Part shown: positions 1 through 8,428 of the stretch, piece by piece
Numbering within the stretch: the first letter of the stretch is position 1
How the letters are laid out: the number at the start of each line of letters is the position of its first letter
Position numbers and translations under genes: made by a program
NCBI RefSeq assembly: GCF_003610195.1
Contig: NZ_RAPO01000001.1
Location: forward strand, 1,401,277 to 1,465,276
Length of the DNA: 64,000 bases
Reading direction: 5' to 3'
Origin: Halopiger aswanensis
Lineage (GTDB): Archaea > Halobacteriota > Halobacteria > Halobacteriales > Natrialbaceae
The notes under the pieces: generated by a model
Databases searched by the model: none
Told to the model about the DNA's origin: nothing
The model's input: only the letters and a program-made list of their open reading frames with translations

Positions 1-260
1 CGCCCGCGAATCGGCCACGAGACGGCGTAGACGGCGACCGCGAGGGCGAGCAGCCGCGGATCGGCGCTCGCGGCGTCGGCGACGACCGCCTCGAGGTCGA
101 GTTGCCGGGCCGCGACGACGAGCCCGAGAGCGACGAGAAGCGTGCCGGCGAGCGTCAGCCGGCGGCGAGTCAGCGCGGCTCGGATGCCGCCGTCGCCGTC
201 GACACCTATCGACCGCTCATCCGGCGCTTGCGACTCCCCCCGGTCGCCGCCGTCGTGCAT
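1..260 (-). CDS. Lysylphosphatidylglycerol synthase TM-region/flippase-like membrane protein, N-terminal part
   Basis: Only the first 86 codons are inside the window; the gene runs off the left edge. The visible part has an acidic, polar N-terminal tail of about 30 residues, a basic RRRLT stretch, one hydrophobic segment (about residues 36-52) and the start of a second segment ending in YAVSWPIRGR. That last motif is typical of the multi-spanning UPF0104/YbhN-AglD type family, which is related to the membrane part of lysyl-PG synthase; several haloarchaeal members act in lipid-linked sugar metabolism. The ATG lies about 25 bases from a TATA-like box, as expected for a leaderless transcript. 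The family call rests on a short fragment and is tentative. Confidence 0.55.
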   Translation of the reverse strand, partial: MHDGGDRGESQAPDERSIGVDGDGGIRAALTRRRLTLAGTLLVALGLVVAARQLDLEAVVADAASADPRLLALAVAVYAVSWPIRG

Positions 261-275
261 ACGCGAGTGCTTTGC

Positions 276-292
276 AGCCAGATATTTAAGCC
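276..292 (-). promoter_or_regulatory. TATA-type promoter of the gene starting at 260
   Basis: Read on the minus strand this holds GGGCTTAAATATC, a good haloarchaeal BRE/TATA match centred about 25 bases before the start codon at 260. This suggests a leaderless mRNA. Confidence 0.5.
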
Positions 293-376
293 CACCTAAA
301 ACACGCTCGAGCGTCGGGCTCGAGTGCGTTCGAGCGACAATTCGGCAACAGGAACCGTGGCGCGGCGCCGCGACAG

Positions 377-1318
377 TCAGCGCTCGTTGTACTCGTCGAG
401 AATCTCCCGCGTCGCTCGCCGTACCGCCTCGTCGCTCGAGCGTTCGGGCTCCCAGCCCAGCGCCGCGAGCTTCTCGATCGAGAGGCGCATCTTCGGCACG
501 TCGCCGGTCCAACCGCGCTCGCCGCCGGTGTACTCGAAGTCGGGCTCTACGCCCATCTCGTCGGCGACGATGGCCGCGATGCGGTCGACCGACGTGGTCG
601 TGCGCGTACCGAGGTTGTAGGTGTTCATCGCGGCGTCGGCGTGCTCGATCACGTGCAGCATGGCGTCCAGACAGTCCTCGACGTGGAGGTAGGACTTCTC
701 CTGGCGGCCGTTGCCGAGGATCGTCAGCGTGTCGGGATCCGCCCGCAGTTTCTCGACGAAGTCCGGAATCACCGCGCCGCGCAGGCGCGGGCCGACGACG
801 TTGGCGAAGCGGAAGTTCCACACCGTCAGGTCGTGGCTGTGCGTGCGCGCAGAGAGTAATCCCTCGTCCGCTAACTTGCTCGCGCCGTAGGCGCTGATCG
901 GCTCGAGCGGCGCGAAGTCCTCGGGCGTCGGCCGCGGCGCCTCGCCGTAGACCGTCGAGGAGGAGGTGTAGGCGATATCCGTGACGTCCGCCTCGGCCAT
1001 CGCCTCGAGGAGCGTGCGAGTCATCCGCGTGTTGGCCTCGAACTGGCCGTGCGGGCGATCCGTGTCGACGTGTTTCGACGCCGCAAGGTGGAAGACGCGG
1101 TCGACGGTCTCGAGGTGGTCCGCGAGCGCGTCAGCCGAGATCGACGTCAAGTCGGCCTCGACGAGTTCGGCGTCGTCGGGGACGCGCTCGGCGGCGCCGT
1201 TCGAGAGGTCGTCTACGATCGTTACGTCGGCGCCGTCCGCGAGCAGCCGCTCCGTGAGGTGCGAGCCGATGAACCCGGCGCCGCCCGTGACAAAGACGTG
1301 GCCGTCTACCCCGGTCAT
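377..1318 (-). CDS. NAD-dependent epimerase/dehydratase (UDP-glucose 4-epimerase-like)
   Basis: 313 residues, the normal length for an extended SDR sugar-nucleotide epimerase. The Rossmann motif TGGAGFIGS is at residues 11-19 and the aspartates of VDD follow the second strand (NAD selectivity). The catalytic YGASK (Tyr144, Lys148) and a preceding SSSTVYGE serine region are intact, so the enzyme should be active. Likely acts on UDP-hexoses for cell-surface glycan or S-layer glycosylation; the exact substrate cannot be read. A weak TATA-like stretch (ACAATTAACC, minus strand) lies about 27 bases upstream of the ATG. The flippase-like gene downstream could belong to the same glycan pathway, but it has its own promoter. 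Confidence 0.85.
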   Translation of the reverse strand: MTGVDGHVFVTGGAGFIGSHLTERLLADGADVTIVDDLSNGAAERVPDDAELVEADLTSISADALADHLETVDRVFHLAASKHVDTDRPHGQFEANTRMTRTLLEAMAEADVTDIAYTSSSTVYGEAPRPTPEDFAPLEPISAYGASKLADEGLLSARTHSHDLTVWNFRFANVVGPRLRGAVIPDFVEKLRADPDTLTILGNGRQEKSYLHVEDCLDAMLHVIEHADAAMNTYNLGTRTTTSVDRIAAIVADEMGVEPDFEYTGGERGWTGDVPKMRLSIEKLAALGWEPERSSDEAVRRATREILDEYNER

Positions 1319-1601
1319 ACCGATGGATTCGACGAGAGGCGGTTAATTGTTCGCTTTGTCGCCGACGGTTCGAGCCACGAGGGCGTCGCCGGCGTCCTCG
1401 AGTCGCCGTCGCCCTGCTCGAGAGTCACCAACCCCGTCGCGCAAATTGAATTCACTTAAACGTGGCGGGAAACCCCGGTTCGTGCAGGAGTTGTTCGAGT
1501 GGTATCACGTCGCACTATCTCGGCCATATCAGCGTCCCCTCCGGTGGTTTCCGGGCCTCGATCGAGTACCGGTGCAACAACCATCGTCTCGATAGAACGG
1601 T

Positions 1602-1610
1602 ACATTTATG
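1602..1610 (+). promoter_or_regulatory. TATA box of the thermosome gene
   Basis: ACATTTATG lies about 30 bases before the ATG at 1640. The predicted transcription start (about 1627-1633) leaves almost no leader, which favours the ATG at 1640 over the in-frame ATG at 1625. Confidence 0.55.
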
Positions 1611-1639
1611 TAGAATCACAATCAATGGTTCGACCGACT

Positions 1640-3310
1640 ATGAGCCAGCGAATGCAGCAGGGACAGCCGATGATCGTAATGAGCGAGGACTCCCAGCGCG
1701 TCAAGGACAAGGACGCGCAGGACTACAACATCAGCGCCGCCCGTGCGGTCGCCGAAGCCGTCCGCTCGACCCTCGGCCCGAAGGGGATGGACAAGATGCT
1801 CGTCGACTCGATGGGGTCGGTCACCATCACGAACGACGGCGTCACCATCCTCCAGGAGATGGACATCGACAACCCGACGGCCGAGATGATCATCGAGGTC
1901 GCCGAAACCCAGGAGGACGAGGCTGGCGACGGCACCACGACGGCCGTCGCGATCGCCGGCGAACTGCTGAAGAACGCCGAGGACCTCCTCGAGCAGGACA
2001 TCCACCCGACGGCGATCATCAAGGGCTTCCACATGGCCTCCGAGCAGGCCCGCGAGGAGATCGACGACATCGCTCAGGACGTCGACACCGAAGACGAGGA
2101 CCTCCTGCGCTCGGTCGCCGAGACCTCGATGACCGGCAAGGGCACCGAGGTCAACAAGGAGTACCTCGCCGAACTCATCGTCGAGGCCGTCCGCCAGGTC
2201 ACCGTCGAGGACGAGAACGGCGACAACGTCGTCGACCTCGAGTTCCTCAACATCGAGACCCAGACCGGCAACAGCGCCGGCGAGTCCGACCTCCTCGAGG
2301 GCGGCATCGTGGACAAGGACCCGGTCCACGACAACATGCCCACCGAGGCCACGGACGCCAACATCCTGCTGCTGAACGAGCCCATCGAGGTCGAGGAGAC
2401 CGACGTCGACACCGAAGTGTCGGTCACCGACCCCGACCAGCTCCAAAAGTTCCTCGACCGCGAGGAGGAGCAGCTCCGCGAGAAGGTCGACCAGATCGCC
2501 GCCCTCGGCGCCGACGTCGTCTTCTGCCAGAAGGGCATCGACGACCTGGCTCAGCACTACCTCGCCAAGGAAGGCATCCTCGCCGTCCGCCGCGCCAAGA
2601 AGTCCGACCTCGAGTTCCTGCAGGAGGTCGTCGGCGCGACGGTCGTCTCCGACCTCGAGAGCGCCACCGAGGACGATCTCGGCTTCGGTGACGTCACCCG
2701 CGACGAGGAGGACGAACTGTTCTACGTCACCGGCGAGGACGCCCACGGCGTCACGCTCCTGCTGCGCGGCTCGACCGACCACGTCGTCGACGAACTCGAG
2801 CGCGGCGTCAACGACGCGCTCGACGTCGTCGCCCAGACCGTCTCCGACGGCCGCGTCCTCGCGGGCGGCGGTGCCATCGAAGTCGAACTCGCCAGCCGCC
2901 TCCGCAACTACGCCGACTCCGTCTCCGGCCGCGAGCAGCTGGCCGTCGAGGCCTTCGCCGACTCGCTCGAGCTCGTCCCGCGCGTGCTCGCCGAGAACGC
3001 CGGTCTCGACTCCATCGACACGCTCGTCGACCTGCGTGCGGCCCACGAGGACGGCGACATCGAAGCCGGCCTGAACGTCTTCACGGGCGACGTCGAGGAC
3101 ACCTACGAGGCTGGCGTCGTCGAACCGGCCCACGCCAAGGAACAGGCCGTCACCTCCGCTGCCGAGGCCGCGAACCTGGTCCTCAAAATCGACGACATCA
3201 TCTCCGCCGGCGACCTCTCGACCGACAAGGGCGGCGACGAAGAGGGCGGCGCCCCCGGCGGTGCCGGCGGCATGGGCGGCATGGGCGGCGGCATGGGCGG
3301 CATGATGTAA
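1640..3310 (+). CDS. thsA: Thermosome (group II chaperonin) subunit
   Basis: 556 residues, the usual size. This is the archaeal CCT-type chaperonin that folds cytosolic proteins in a double-ring ATPase. Visible signatures: [11 protein letters not shown] (about 44-54), TNDGVTIL (64-71), the nucleotide-binding GDGTTT (96-101), and a flexible C-terminal tail rich in GGM repeats typical of haloarchaeal subunits. The start [10 protein letters not shown] matches the conserved N-terminus of haloarchaeal thermosomes; the longer frame upstream from 1499 is not expected to be translated. Which of the usual paralogues (alpha, beta, gamma) this is cannot be decided from sequence alone, so the symbol is generic. 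Heat regulation is known for the family; no specific operator was recognised. Confidence 0.95.
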   Translation: MSQRMQQGQPMIVMSEDSQRVKDKDAQDYNISAARAVAEAVRSTLGPKGMDKMLVDSMGSVTITNDGVTILQEMDIDNPTAEMIIEVAETQEDEAGDGTTTAVAIAGELLKNAEDLLEQDIHPTAIIKGFHMASEQAREEIDDIAQDVDTEDEDLLRSVAETSMTGKGTEVNKEYLAELIVEAVRQVTVEDENGDNVVDLEFLNIETQTGNSAGESDLLEGGIVDKDPVHDNMPTEATDANILLLNEPIEVEETDVDTEVSVTDPDQLQKFLDREEEQLREKVDQIAALGADVVFCQKGIDDLAQHYLAKEGILAVRRAKKSDLEFLQEVVGATVVSDLESATEDDLGFGDVTRDEEDELFYVTGEDAHGVTLLLRGSTDHVVDELERGVNDALDVVAQTVSDGRVLAGGGAIEVELASRLRNYADSVSGREQLAVEAFADSLELVPRVLAENAGLDSIDTLVDLRAAHEDGDIEAGLNVFTGDVEDTYEAGVVEPAHAKEQAVTSAAEAANLVLKIDDIISAGDLSTDKGGDEEGGAPGGAGGMGGMGGGMGGMM

Positions 3311-3509
3311 GCCGTCTCGGTCGCACACGCCACCCACCTTCCGCTGATTCGCCGTTTGCGGGTCGCACCGCTCGCACACTACGGAGTTCGACGTCCTGAC
3401 GCTTCGTTTCCGCTCGCTCCGGTTTCGCTTTCCTGACGCCCTCGTTCGTCGTCTCGCGCGTTCGACGTCACCGCTGTCGAATTGTCGAATTTTCGTAGAG
3501 AGGCCGGAT

Positions 3510-4502
3510 TTACTGTACTCTCAACCGCTCGAGTGGAAACGATCGACCGACGAGAACGGCAGCGTACATCGCGATTGCGGCGAGGACGATCGACCCGCCG
3601 GCCGCGATCCCGTAGCTGTAGGAGACGGTGACGCCGGCGACGGCCGCGAACTCGGCGACGAGGATCGCGAGCAGGACCGACCGCTTGAAGCTCCGGGCGA
3701 CCAGCGCCGCGGTGGCGACGGGGACGACCAGCATCGCGGCGACGAGGATGACGCCCATGATCTGCATGGCGCTCACTACGACGAGCGCCGTCAGGACGAC
3801 CATGAGTCGCTTGTACAGGCGCACGTTGAGCCGCGCCGCCCGCGCACCGGTCGCGTCGAAGGTGACGTACAGCAGCGGGCGGTAGGCGAGCGTGACGAGG
3901 CCGCCGACGAAGAGGCTCATCGCGACCAAAATCCCGACGTCGGCCCGCGAGACGGTCGCCAGACTCCCGAAGAGGTAGGCGTCGATGCCGACGGCGATGC
4001 CGCCGTCGGTCGCCGTGATGAGGACGCTGCCGAGGGCGAACCCGCCCGTCAGGACGATCGCCAGCGAGGTGTCGCTGTAAGCGCCGCCGTGCTCGATGAG
4101 GAGTTCGACGAGGAGGGCCGTGACGACGGCCGTCACGAACGCGGTCAGCAGCGGGGACAGCGAGAGCGACAGCGTCGCGTTGAGAAAGAGGCCGACGGCG
4201 ACGCCCGCGAAGGCGGTGTGGGCGAGCGTGTCGCCGATCAGCGAGATCTCGCGGTGGACGAGGAAGGTCCCCACGAGGGGCCCGATCACGGCGATACAGA
4301 CCGCGGCGAGGTAGGCCCGCTGCATGTACGGGTAGCCGAGCATCCGCACGCCCAGATACTCCCCGAGACGGTTCATTCTGGTGCCGTACGCGTCCTCGAG
4401 GAACCACTCGAAGACCCCGTACAGGATCTCGAGGAGTTGGATCGCGGCGACGGCGGACGAAGTGTCCGCGCCGAGGAGAGTGAGGGTGAACTGGCCGAGC
4501 AT
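3510..4502 (-). CDS. znuB: Metal ABC transporter permease (ZnuB/MntB family)
   Basis: 330 residues with about eight to nine hydrophobic segments; a typical ABC-3 family permease for Zn2+ or Mn2+ uptake across the cytoplasmic membrane. The segment HREISLIGDTLAHTAFAG is the conserved coupling/transport region of this family. Its start codon is one base after the stop codon of the ATPase gene, so it is the last gene of a tightly packed operon znuA / small gene / znuC / znuB. An N-terminal extension of about 50 residues precedes the first conserved segment, common in haloarchaeal homologues. Metal specificity cannot be decided from the permease. Confidence 0.9.
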   Translation of the reverse strand: MLGQFTLTLLGADTSSAVAAIQLLEILYGVFEWFLEDAYGTRMNRLGEYLGVRMLGYPYMQRAYLAAVCIAVIGPLVGTFLVHREISLIGDTLAHTAFAGVAVGLFLNATLSLSLSPLLTAFVTAVVTALLVELLIEHGGAYSDTSLAIVLTGGFALGSVLITATDGGIAVGIDAYLFGSLATVSRADVGILVAMSLFVGGLVTLAYRPLLYVTFDATGARAARLNVRLYKRLMVVLTALVVVSAMQIMGVILVAAMLVVPVATAALVARSFKRSVLLAILVAEFAAVAGVTVSYSYGIAAGGSIVLAAIAMYAAVLVGRSFPLERLRVQ

Positions 4503-4503
4503 A

Positions 4504-5280
4504 TCAGTGGTCGTGCTGAACGACGTGTTGATCCGTCCCGTACGCCTGCGCGAGGGCGTCGGTCTCGACGAACTCCTCCGGTGCGCCGTCGAAGTGCAAC
4601 CGGCGGTTGAGGCAGGCGATCTCCGTCGCGTACGTCGTGACGACGCCGATGTCGTGCTCGATCAGAACGACCGTCATGCCCTCGGCGTTCAACTCGCCGA
4701 GGAGATCGTAGAACGCCTCGCGGGACTCCGCGTCGACGCCGACCGTCGGCTCGTCGAGCGCGAGCAGATCCGCCTCCGAGGCGAGCGCGCGGGCGATGAA
4801 CACGCGCTGGCGCTGGCCGCCCGAGAGGCGGCCGATGCGACGCGACGCGAGGTCGGCGATACCGACTCGCGACATCGCCTCGTCGACCGCGCGTCGATCG
4901 GTCCGCGAGAAGCGGCCGACGAGCCGGTGTGGATACCGGCCCATCGCGACGACTTCCCGGACCGTCATCGGCATCGCTCGAGCGGCGGTCGTCACGTCCT
5001 GCGGGACGTACCCGATCCGCTCGCCGGCTTCGAATCGGTGTGCCGGTTCGCCGAACAGTCTGACCGTCCCCTCGTCCGGGCGACGCAAGCCGAGCAGCAA
5101 CTCGAGCAGCGTGCTCTTGCCGCTCCCGTTCGGCCCGACGAGGCCGAGGAAGGTGCCCGGTTCGACGTCGATCGAGACGTCCTCCAGGACCGGCTGCTCG
5201 CCGTAGCCGAAGGTCACGCCCTCGACGCTAACGGCGGGTTCGTCGACCGGGCCGTCGGTCGATTCGTGGTCGCTCATCAT
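4504..5280 (-). CDS. znuC: Metal ABC transporter ATP-binding protein (ZnuC family)
   Basis: About 258 residues. Walker A GPNGSGKST (near residues 48-56), Q-loop VPQDV, signature LSGGQRQRVFIARAL, Walker B LLALDEPTVG and the switch histidine in IEHDIG are all present, so it is a complete ATPase subunit energising the permease next door. Two adjacent ATG codons (5280 and 5277) are possible starts; the first gives the classic ATGA overlap with the stop of the small gene upstream, suggesting translational coupling. The frame stays open further upstream but that part overlaps the small gene and is not conserved-looking. Confidence 0.92.
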   Translation of the reverse strand: MMSDHESTDGPVDEPAVSVEGVTFGYGEQPVLEDVSIDVEPGTFLGLVGPNGSGKSTLLELLLGLRRPDEGTVRLFGEPAHRFEAGERIGYVPQDVTTAARAMPMTVREVVAMGRYPHRLVGRFSRTDRRAVDEAMSRVGIADLASRRIGRLSGGQRQRVFIARALASEADLLALDEPTVGVDAESREAFYDLLGELNAEGMTVVLIEHDIGVVTTYATEIACLNRRLHFDGAPEEFVETDALAQAYGTDQHVVQHDH

Positions 5281-5546
5281 CGCCACTCCTCGAGGGAGAC
5301 GAACGCGTCGCCGTGGGCGGTTATCCAGGTCGTCGTGCGGTACGGCGCGGCGACGTCCGGCGGGTAGATGGTGCAAGTCGGTCGGCCCGTCGACTCGGAC
5401 TCGAGGACGACCGACAGCAGCGTCGAGCGCGGCGTCTCGTCGGGGCCGGGCGTTTTCGAGCCGTTCCACTCCGGAGCGTCGGCACCGTCGGTGCCGTCGC
5501 GATCGCTGTGGTCGTCGGGGTTGGACGCGGCGCCGTTCACACTCAT
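5277..5546 (-). CDS. Small DUF7511-like protein inside the znu operon
   Basis: 89 residues. The first half is a hydrophilic, probably disordered stretch; the second half (STLLSVVLES ... CTIYPPDVAAPYRTTTWITA ... FVSLEEWR) matches, from memory, the pattern of the small haloarchaeal DUF7511 domain. Its ATG overlaps the TGA of the substrate-binding protein gene and its own TGA overlaps the ATG of the ATPase gene, so it is almost certainly co-translated with the metal transporter. One cysteine only and no metal-binding cluster. Function is unknown; placement suggests a link with metal uptake but that is inference. Confidence 0.7.
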   Translation of the reverse strand: MSVNGAASNPDDHSDRDGTDGADAPEWNGSKTPGPDETPRSTLLSVVLESESTGRPTCTIYPPDVAAPYRTTTWITAHGDAFVSLEEWR

Positions 5547-6646
5547 GCGTCGAGCGCTCGTTCGAGCGTCGCGAGGTTGATCTCCTCCATGATCTCGACG
5601 TACCCCCAACCCTCGTCGGCCCACTCCCGGGTCTGCCCGGCGATCGGCGTCAGCGGCAACACCTCGCTCGCGTCGGTTTCGGCGATCAGCTGTTCGGCGG
5701 CGTCCTGCGGTTCGAGCGGGTCCGCGCAGACGTACTCGAGGTCGTGCTCGTCGATGATCGTCTGCGCGCGTTCGATGTCGGCCGGCGTGGGCTGTTCGTC
5801 GGGGGTGAGCCCGGTCAGCGTCTCGATCTCGAAGCCGTAGCGGTTCCCGAGGTACGCGAACGGGTCGTGGCCGGCGACGAGGACGACGTCGCGCGCGGCG
5901 TTCTCGAGAGTCGACCGGAAGGCTTCGTCGAGTTCGTCCAGTCGGCTGCGGAATTCGTCGGCGTTGGCGGCGTAGGCGTCGGCGTTATCGCCGTCGACGG
6001 TTGCGAATCCGTCTTCGATGGCGTCGACGGCCCGCTTTGCCCGCACCGGGTCGAGCCAGAAGTGGGGGTCGGCGGTCCCGTGGTCGTGCTCGTGATCGTG
6101 GTCGCCGTCCTCGCTTTCATCGTGTTCGTGGTCATCGTGATCGTGACCGTCGCCATCTCCGTCGTGCTCGTGGGCGTGATCATCGTGACCCTCGAGATCG
6201 TGCGCATCGCCGTCGCCGTGCTCGTGATCGTGGCCACCCTCACTCTCGAGCAGGTCCACTTCCGCGCCGGCGGCCACGATGTGAACGTCGGCGTCGTCCT
6301 CCCGGAGGCTCGTCACGAGATCGTCCGCCCAGGGCTGGAAGCCGTCCACGACGGAGATGAACAGGTCCGACTCGAGGACGGTACCCTGAATCTGCGGTCC
6401 GGGTTCCCAGCCGTGGCCGTGCTGGCCGATCGGCACCAGCGTCTCGGCCTGCGCGGTGTCGCCCGCGACCGCGGCCGCGAAATCGCCGAACACGAAAAAC
6501 GAGGCCTGGGCCGTCGGGGCCGAACCGTCGCCCGCGTCGTTCGATCCGCCGTTACCCGACTCGTCCGAGACGCAACCGGCGAACGCGCCGATCGTGGCGG
6601 CGCTGGCACCGGTCGCGACGAGTTGTCGTCGAGTGTATCGTGGCAT
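5543..6646 (-). CDS. znuA: Metal ABC transporter substrate-binding lipoprotein (ZnuA family)
   Basis: 367 residues. The N-terminus has a twin-arginine stretch (TRRQLV) and a lipobox AFAGC at about residue 25, so it is exported, probably by Tat, and lipid-anchored outside the membrane. The mature part has the cluster A-I metal-binding layout (HGHGWEPGPQ, DPHFWLDP, AGHDPFAYL, and the acidic ligand region near TPIAG). Between about residues 135 and 190 there is a long loop made almost only of His, Asp, Glu and Gly, the mark of zinc-specific members. First gene of the four-gene operon, behind the palindromic operator at 6648-6679. Confidence 0.92.
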   Translation of the reverse strand: MPRYTRRQLVATGASAATIGAFAGCVSDESGNGGSNDAGDGSAPTAQASFFVFGDFAAAVAGDTAQAETLVPIGQHGHGWEPGPQIQGTVLESDLFISVVDGFQPWADDLVTSLREDDADVHIVAAGAEVDLLESEGGHDHEHGDGDAHDLEGHDDHAHEHDGDGDGHDHDDHEHDESEDGDHDHEHDHGTADPHFWLDPVRAKRAVDAIEDGFATVDGDNADAYAANADEFRSRLDELDEAFRSTLENAARDVVLVAGHDPFAYLGNRYGFEIETLTGLTPDEQPTPADIERAQTIIDEHDLEYVCADPLEPQDAAEQLIAETDASEVLPLTPIAGQTREWADEGWGYVEIMEEINLATLERALDA

Positions 6647-6647
6647 G

Positions 6648-6679
6648 TATTACTAACTCTTCCCCATTAGTTAATAATA
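6648..6679 (-). promoter_or_regulatory. Palindromic operator overlapping the znu promoter
   Basis: Arms TATTACTAAC (6648-6657) and GTTAATAATA (6670-6679) are inverted repeats matching at 9 of 10 positions with a 12-base spacer. They sit directly before the znuA start codon and the right arm overlaps the TATA box (read TATTATTAAC on the minus strand, about 27 bases upstream). A metalloregulator (DtxR/SirR- or ArsR/Zur-like) is the natural candidate; no regulator gene is adjacent. Confidence 0.6.
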
Positions 6680-6950
6680 ACTGTGATCTGTATAGGGGTG
6701 ATTAATATTGGTCGGTCCCCGCGGCGCGGTTCACAGCGCAATCAGAGCGCGGTACAGCACCGATCGCAACCGGGGTCCCGACTCGGGACTCGAGCGGCTA
6801 CGACGGGCACTGTGGCGGTGAAAGACGGTCGAAAACGACTGTGCGAGAATCGGTATCGGCACTGCGCTGGGACTGAATACATCACGCAGCCGGATTCACA
6901 CCGGATCTGACGTTCCAATGACCTATTGGGCTGGGCGGCGTATCGTTCGT
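6680..6950. other. Intergenic region between znuA and the small membrane gene
   Basis: About 270 bases. The left edge carries the znu promoter and the right edge a TATA-like ACCTATTGGG (6921-6930) for the small gene at 6951. No credible coding sequence or RNA gene was seen between them. Confidence 0.5.
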
Positions 6951-7094
6951 ATGGCATTCCGAACGACCCTCGGGTGGTCCCTGCTCTCCTCCGGTATCGT
7001 GACGCTCATCCTCAAAGTCCTCCCCGGTGACTCGCTGTGGTGGGGACTGCTGTTTCTGGCCCTGGGCGTGGCGCTGTTGGTGTACAGACAGTGA
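6951..7094 (+). CDS. Small membrane protein (47 residues), conserved-looking
   Basis: 47 residues: a short N-terminus (MAFRTTLGWSLL) followed by two hydrophobic stretches separated by KVLPGDSLWWG, ending VYRQ. It resembles the tiny two-helix membrane proteins found in many haloarchaeal genomes. A TATA-like sequence ends about 21 bases before the ATG, in keeping with leaderless expression. Too small for family assignment; topology and function unknown. Confidence 0.6.
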   Translation: MAFRTTLGWSLLSSGIVTLILKVLPGDSLWWGLLFLALGVALLVYRQ

Positions 7095-7181
7095 ACGTGC
7101 GCACGAGCGCACACGCCGGAAGGGGTCTCCGGCCCGCGTATCGGTCGGAAAACTAAGTAGACGAACGTCGATGGTGACGGT

Positions 7182-8330
7182 ATGGTCGCACCGGGCCTCG
7201 AGATCGCGCTCTTCGCCGCCGCCTTTCTCGTCGGGGTCGTGCTGGTCATCTGGTGCGTCGAGGTGTTCATCGAGGCGGTCGCCCAGAGCGCCGTCTCGCT
7301 GGGAATTTCGGGCTTCTTCCTCGCGGTGATCCTGGCCGGGATCGACCTCGAGAACGCCGCGCTCGGGGTGACGGCCGCCGTGGTCGCCCTGCCGGATCTC
7401 GCGCTAGGGACGGTTTTCGGCGAGTCGCTGTTCGTCCTCGCGGTTGCACTCGGACTCGCGGGGGTGTTCGTTCCCTTCGAGATGGACGTACCACGGGCCT
7501 ACCTGGCCATGCTCCTGCTCGTCCCGCTGCCGGCGTTCGCGCTGTCGGTGGGCGGGACGATCGGGGCCGCGTACGGGGCGGCGCTGCTGGCGATATTCGT
7601 CCCCTTACTCGCCTACATCTTCTGGCACGAGCGGCGCTCGGAGACGACGTACTTGCTCTCCGGCGAGGTCGAGGAAGCGATCGACGTCGACGACGATCTC
7701 GAGGCCGAGGTCGGACCACCGACTGACGACGCGCTGGCGACGAACGGGAACGGACCGCGTACGGATCGCGAGGCGCCGACAACCGCTGACGGTGAGCGAG
7801 GCGAGTCTCTGCTCGAGTCGGATTCGGACCGCGATCTCGACCTCGACCTCGATTTCGACGAGTTCGTCCCCGACCTCGAGGACCGTAGCGGTCGGGTCAC
7901 CCTCGCCGTCGCCGTTCTCGCGACCGTCGGCATGACGCTGGGGTCGTTCATCACGGTCGGCAGCGCCGAGCGGCTCTTCGTCGCCTTCGGCATCTCGGGG
8001 CTGGCCTTCGGCGCGACGGTCCTGAGTTTCATCGCCTCGATCGAGGAACTGGCGCTGACCCTCGAGCCCGTCCGGCAGGGGCGACCGCACCTCGCCGTGG
8101 GTAACGTCGTCGGGAGCACGGTCTTCTACATGACCGCGAACGTGGGCCTGATCGCGCTGTTGCACCCCGTCGACACCGGCGGTGCGGTGATGACCGTCCA
8201 CTGGCCGTTCTTCGGCGCGTGCCTGCTCGTCGCGACGGCGATGCTAGCTCGCAGCCGCGTGACCCGCGCCGGCGGCGCGCTGCTGCTCGCGCTGTACGCC
8301 GGCTACTGGGTGCTGAACTACGCCGCGTGA
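7182..8330 (+). CDS. Na+/Ca2+ exchanger-like cation antiporter (CaCA superfamily)
   Basis: 382 residues, two halves of about five membrane segments each, linked by an acidic cytoplasmic loop at about residues 165-235 (rich in Asp, including alternating DLD repeats). The two inverted alpha-repeat regions can be seen: LAGIDLENAALG...PDLALGTVFGES in the first half and SFIASIEELALT...AVGNVVGSTVF in the second, with the conserved acidic and small residues of the ion site. Likely exchanges Na+ or H+ for Ca2+ or another cation across the cytoplasmic membrane. The acidic loop could bind cations and regulate transport; that is inference. Confidence 0.85.
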   Translation: MVAPGLEIALFAAAFLVGVVLVIWCVEVFIEAVAQSAVSLGISGFFLAVILAGIDLENAALGVTAAVVALPDLALGTVFGESLFVLAVALGLAGVFVPFEMDVPRAYLAMLLLVPLPAFALSVGGTIGAAYGAALLAIFVPLLAYIFWHERRSETTYLLSGEVEEAIDVDDDLEAEVGPPTDDALATNGNGPRTDREAPTTADGERGESLLESDSDRDLDLDLDFDEFVPDLEDRSGRVTLAVAVLATVGMTLGSFITVGSAERLFVAFGISGLAFGATVLSFIASIEELALTLEPVRQGRPHLAVGNVVGSTVFYMTANVGLIALLHPVDTGGAVMTVHWPFFGACLLVATAMLARSRVTRAGGALLLALYAGYWVLNYAA

Positions 8331-8396
8331 CCCGCAGGGCGGGTCCACCGTCCGCAGCGGGCGCCGAAAACCGGCCCGCATTCCCGACAACACTAG

Positions 8397-8405
8397 TAAT
8401 TTATG
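8397..8405 (+). promoter_or_regulatory. TATA box deciding the GTG start of the ABC exporter
   Basis: TAATTTATG lies about 28 bases before the GTG at 8429. A leaderless transcript starting there supports the GTG over the longer in-frame extension into the preceding gene. Confidence 0.6.
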
Positions 8406-8428
8406 TTTCGAAACGATACCGGACGGGC

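Noticed and set aside
1480..1595. A short plus-strand peptide before the thermosome starting GTG and ending PVQQPSSR.
   Set aside because: Too short, no promoter and no recognisable pattern; it overlaps the thermosome promoter region.
1622..3379. A 585-codon open frame antisense to the thermosome gene.
   Set aside because: It mirrors the strong codon-position G+C bias of the real gene; its translation is a featureless Val/Leu/Gly/Asp repeat with no domain, and the thermosome is certain.
3379..4407. A 342-codon frame on the same strand as znuB but shifted.
   Set aside because: Translation is Arg/Pro/Gly-rich low-complexity typical of out-of-frame halophile coding DNA.
6742..6957. A 71-codon minus-strand frame in the gap beside znuA.
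   Set aside because: Composition is unlike haloarchaeal proteins (Arg/Cys-rich) and it overlaps the promoter and start of the real small membrane gene.
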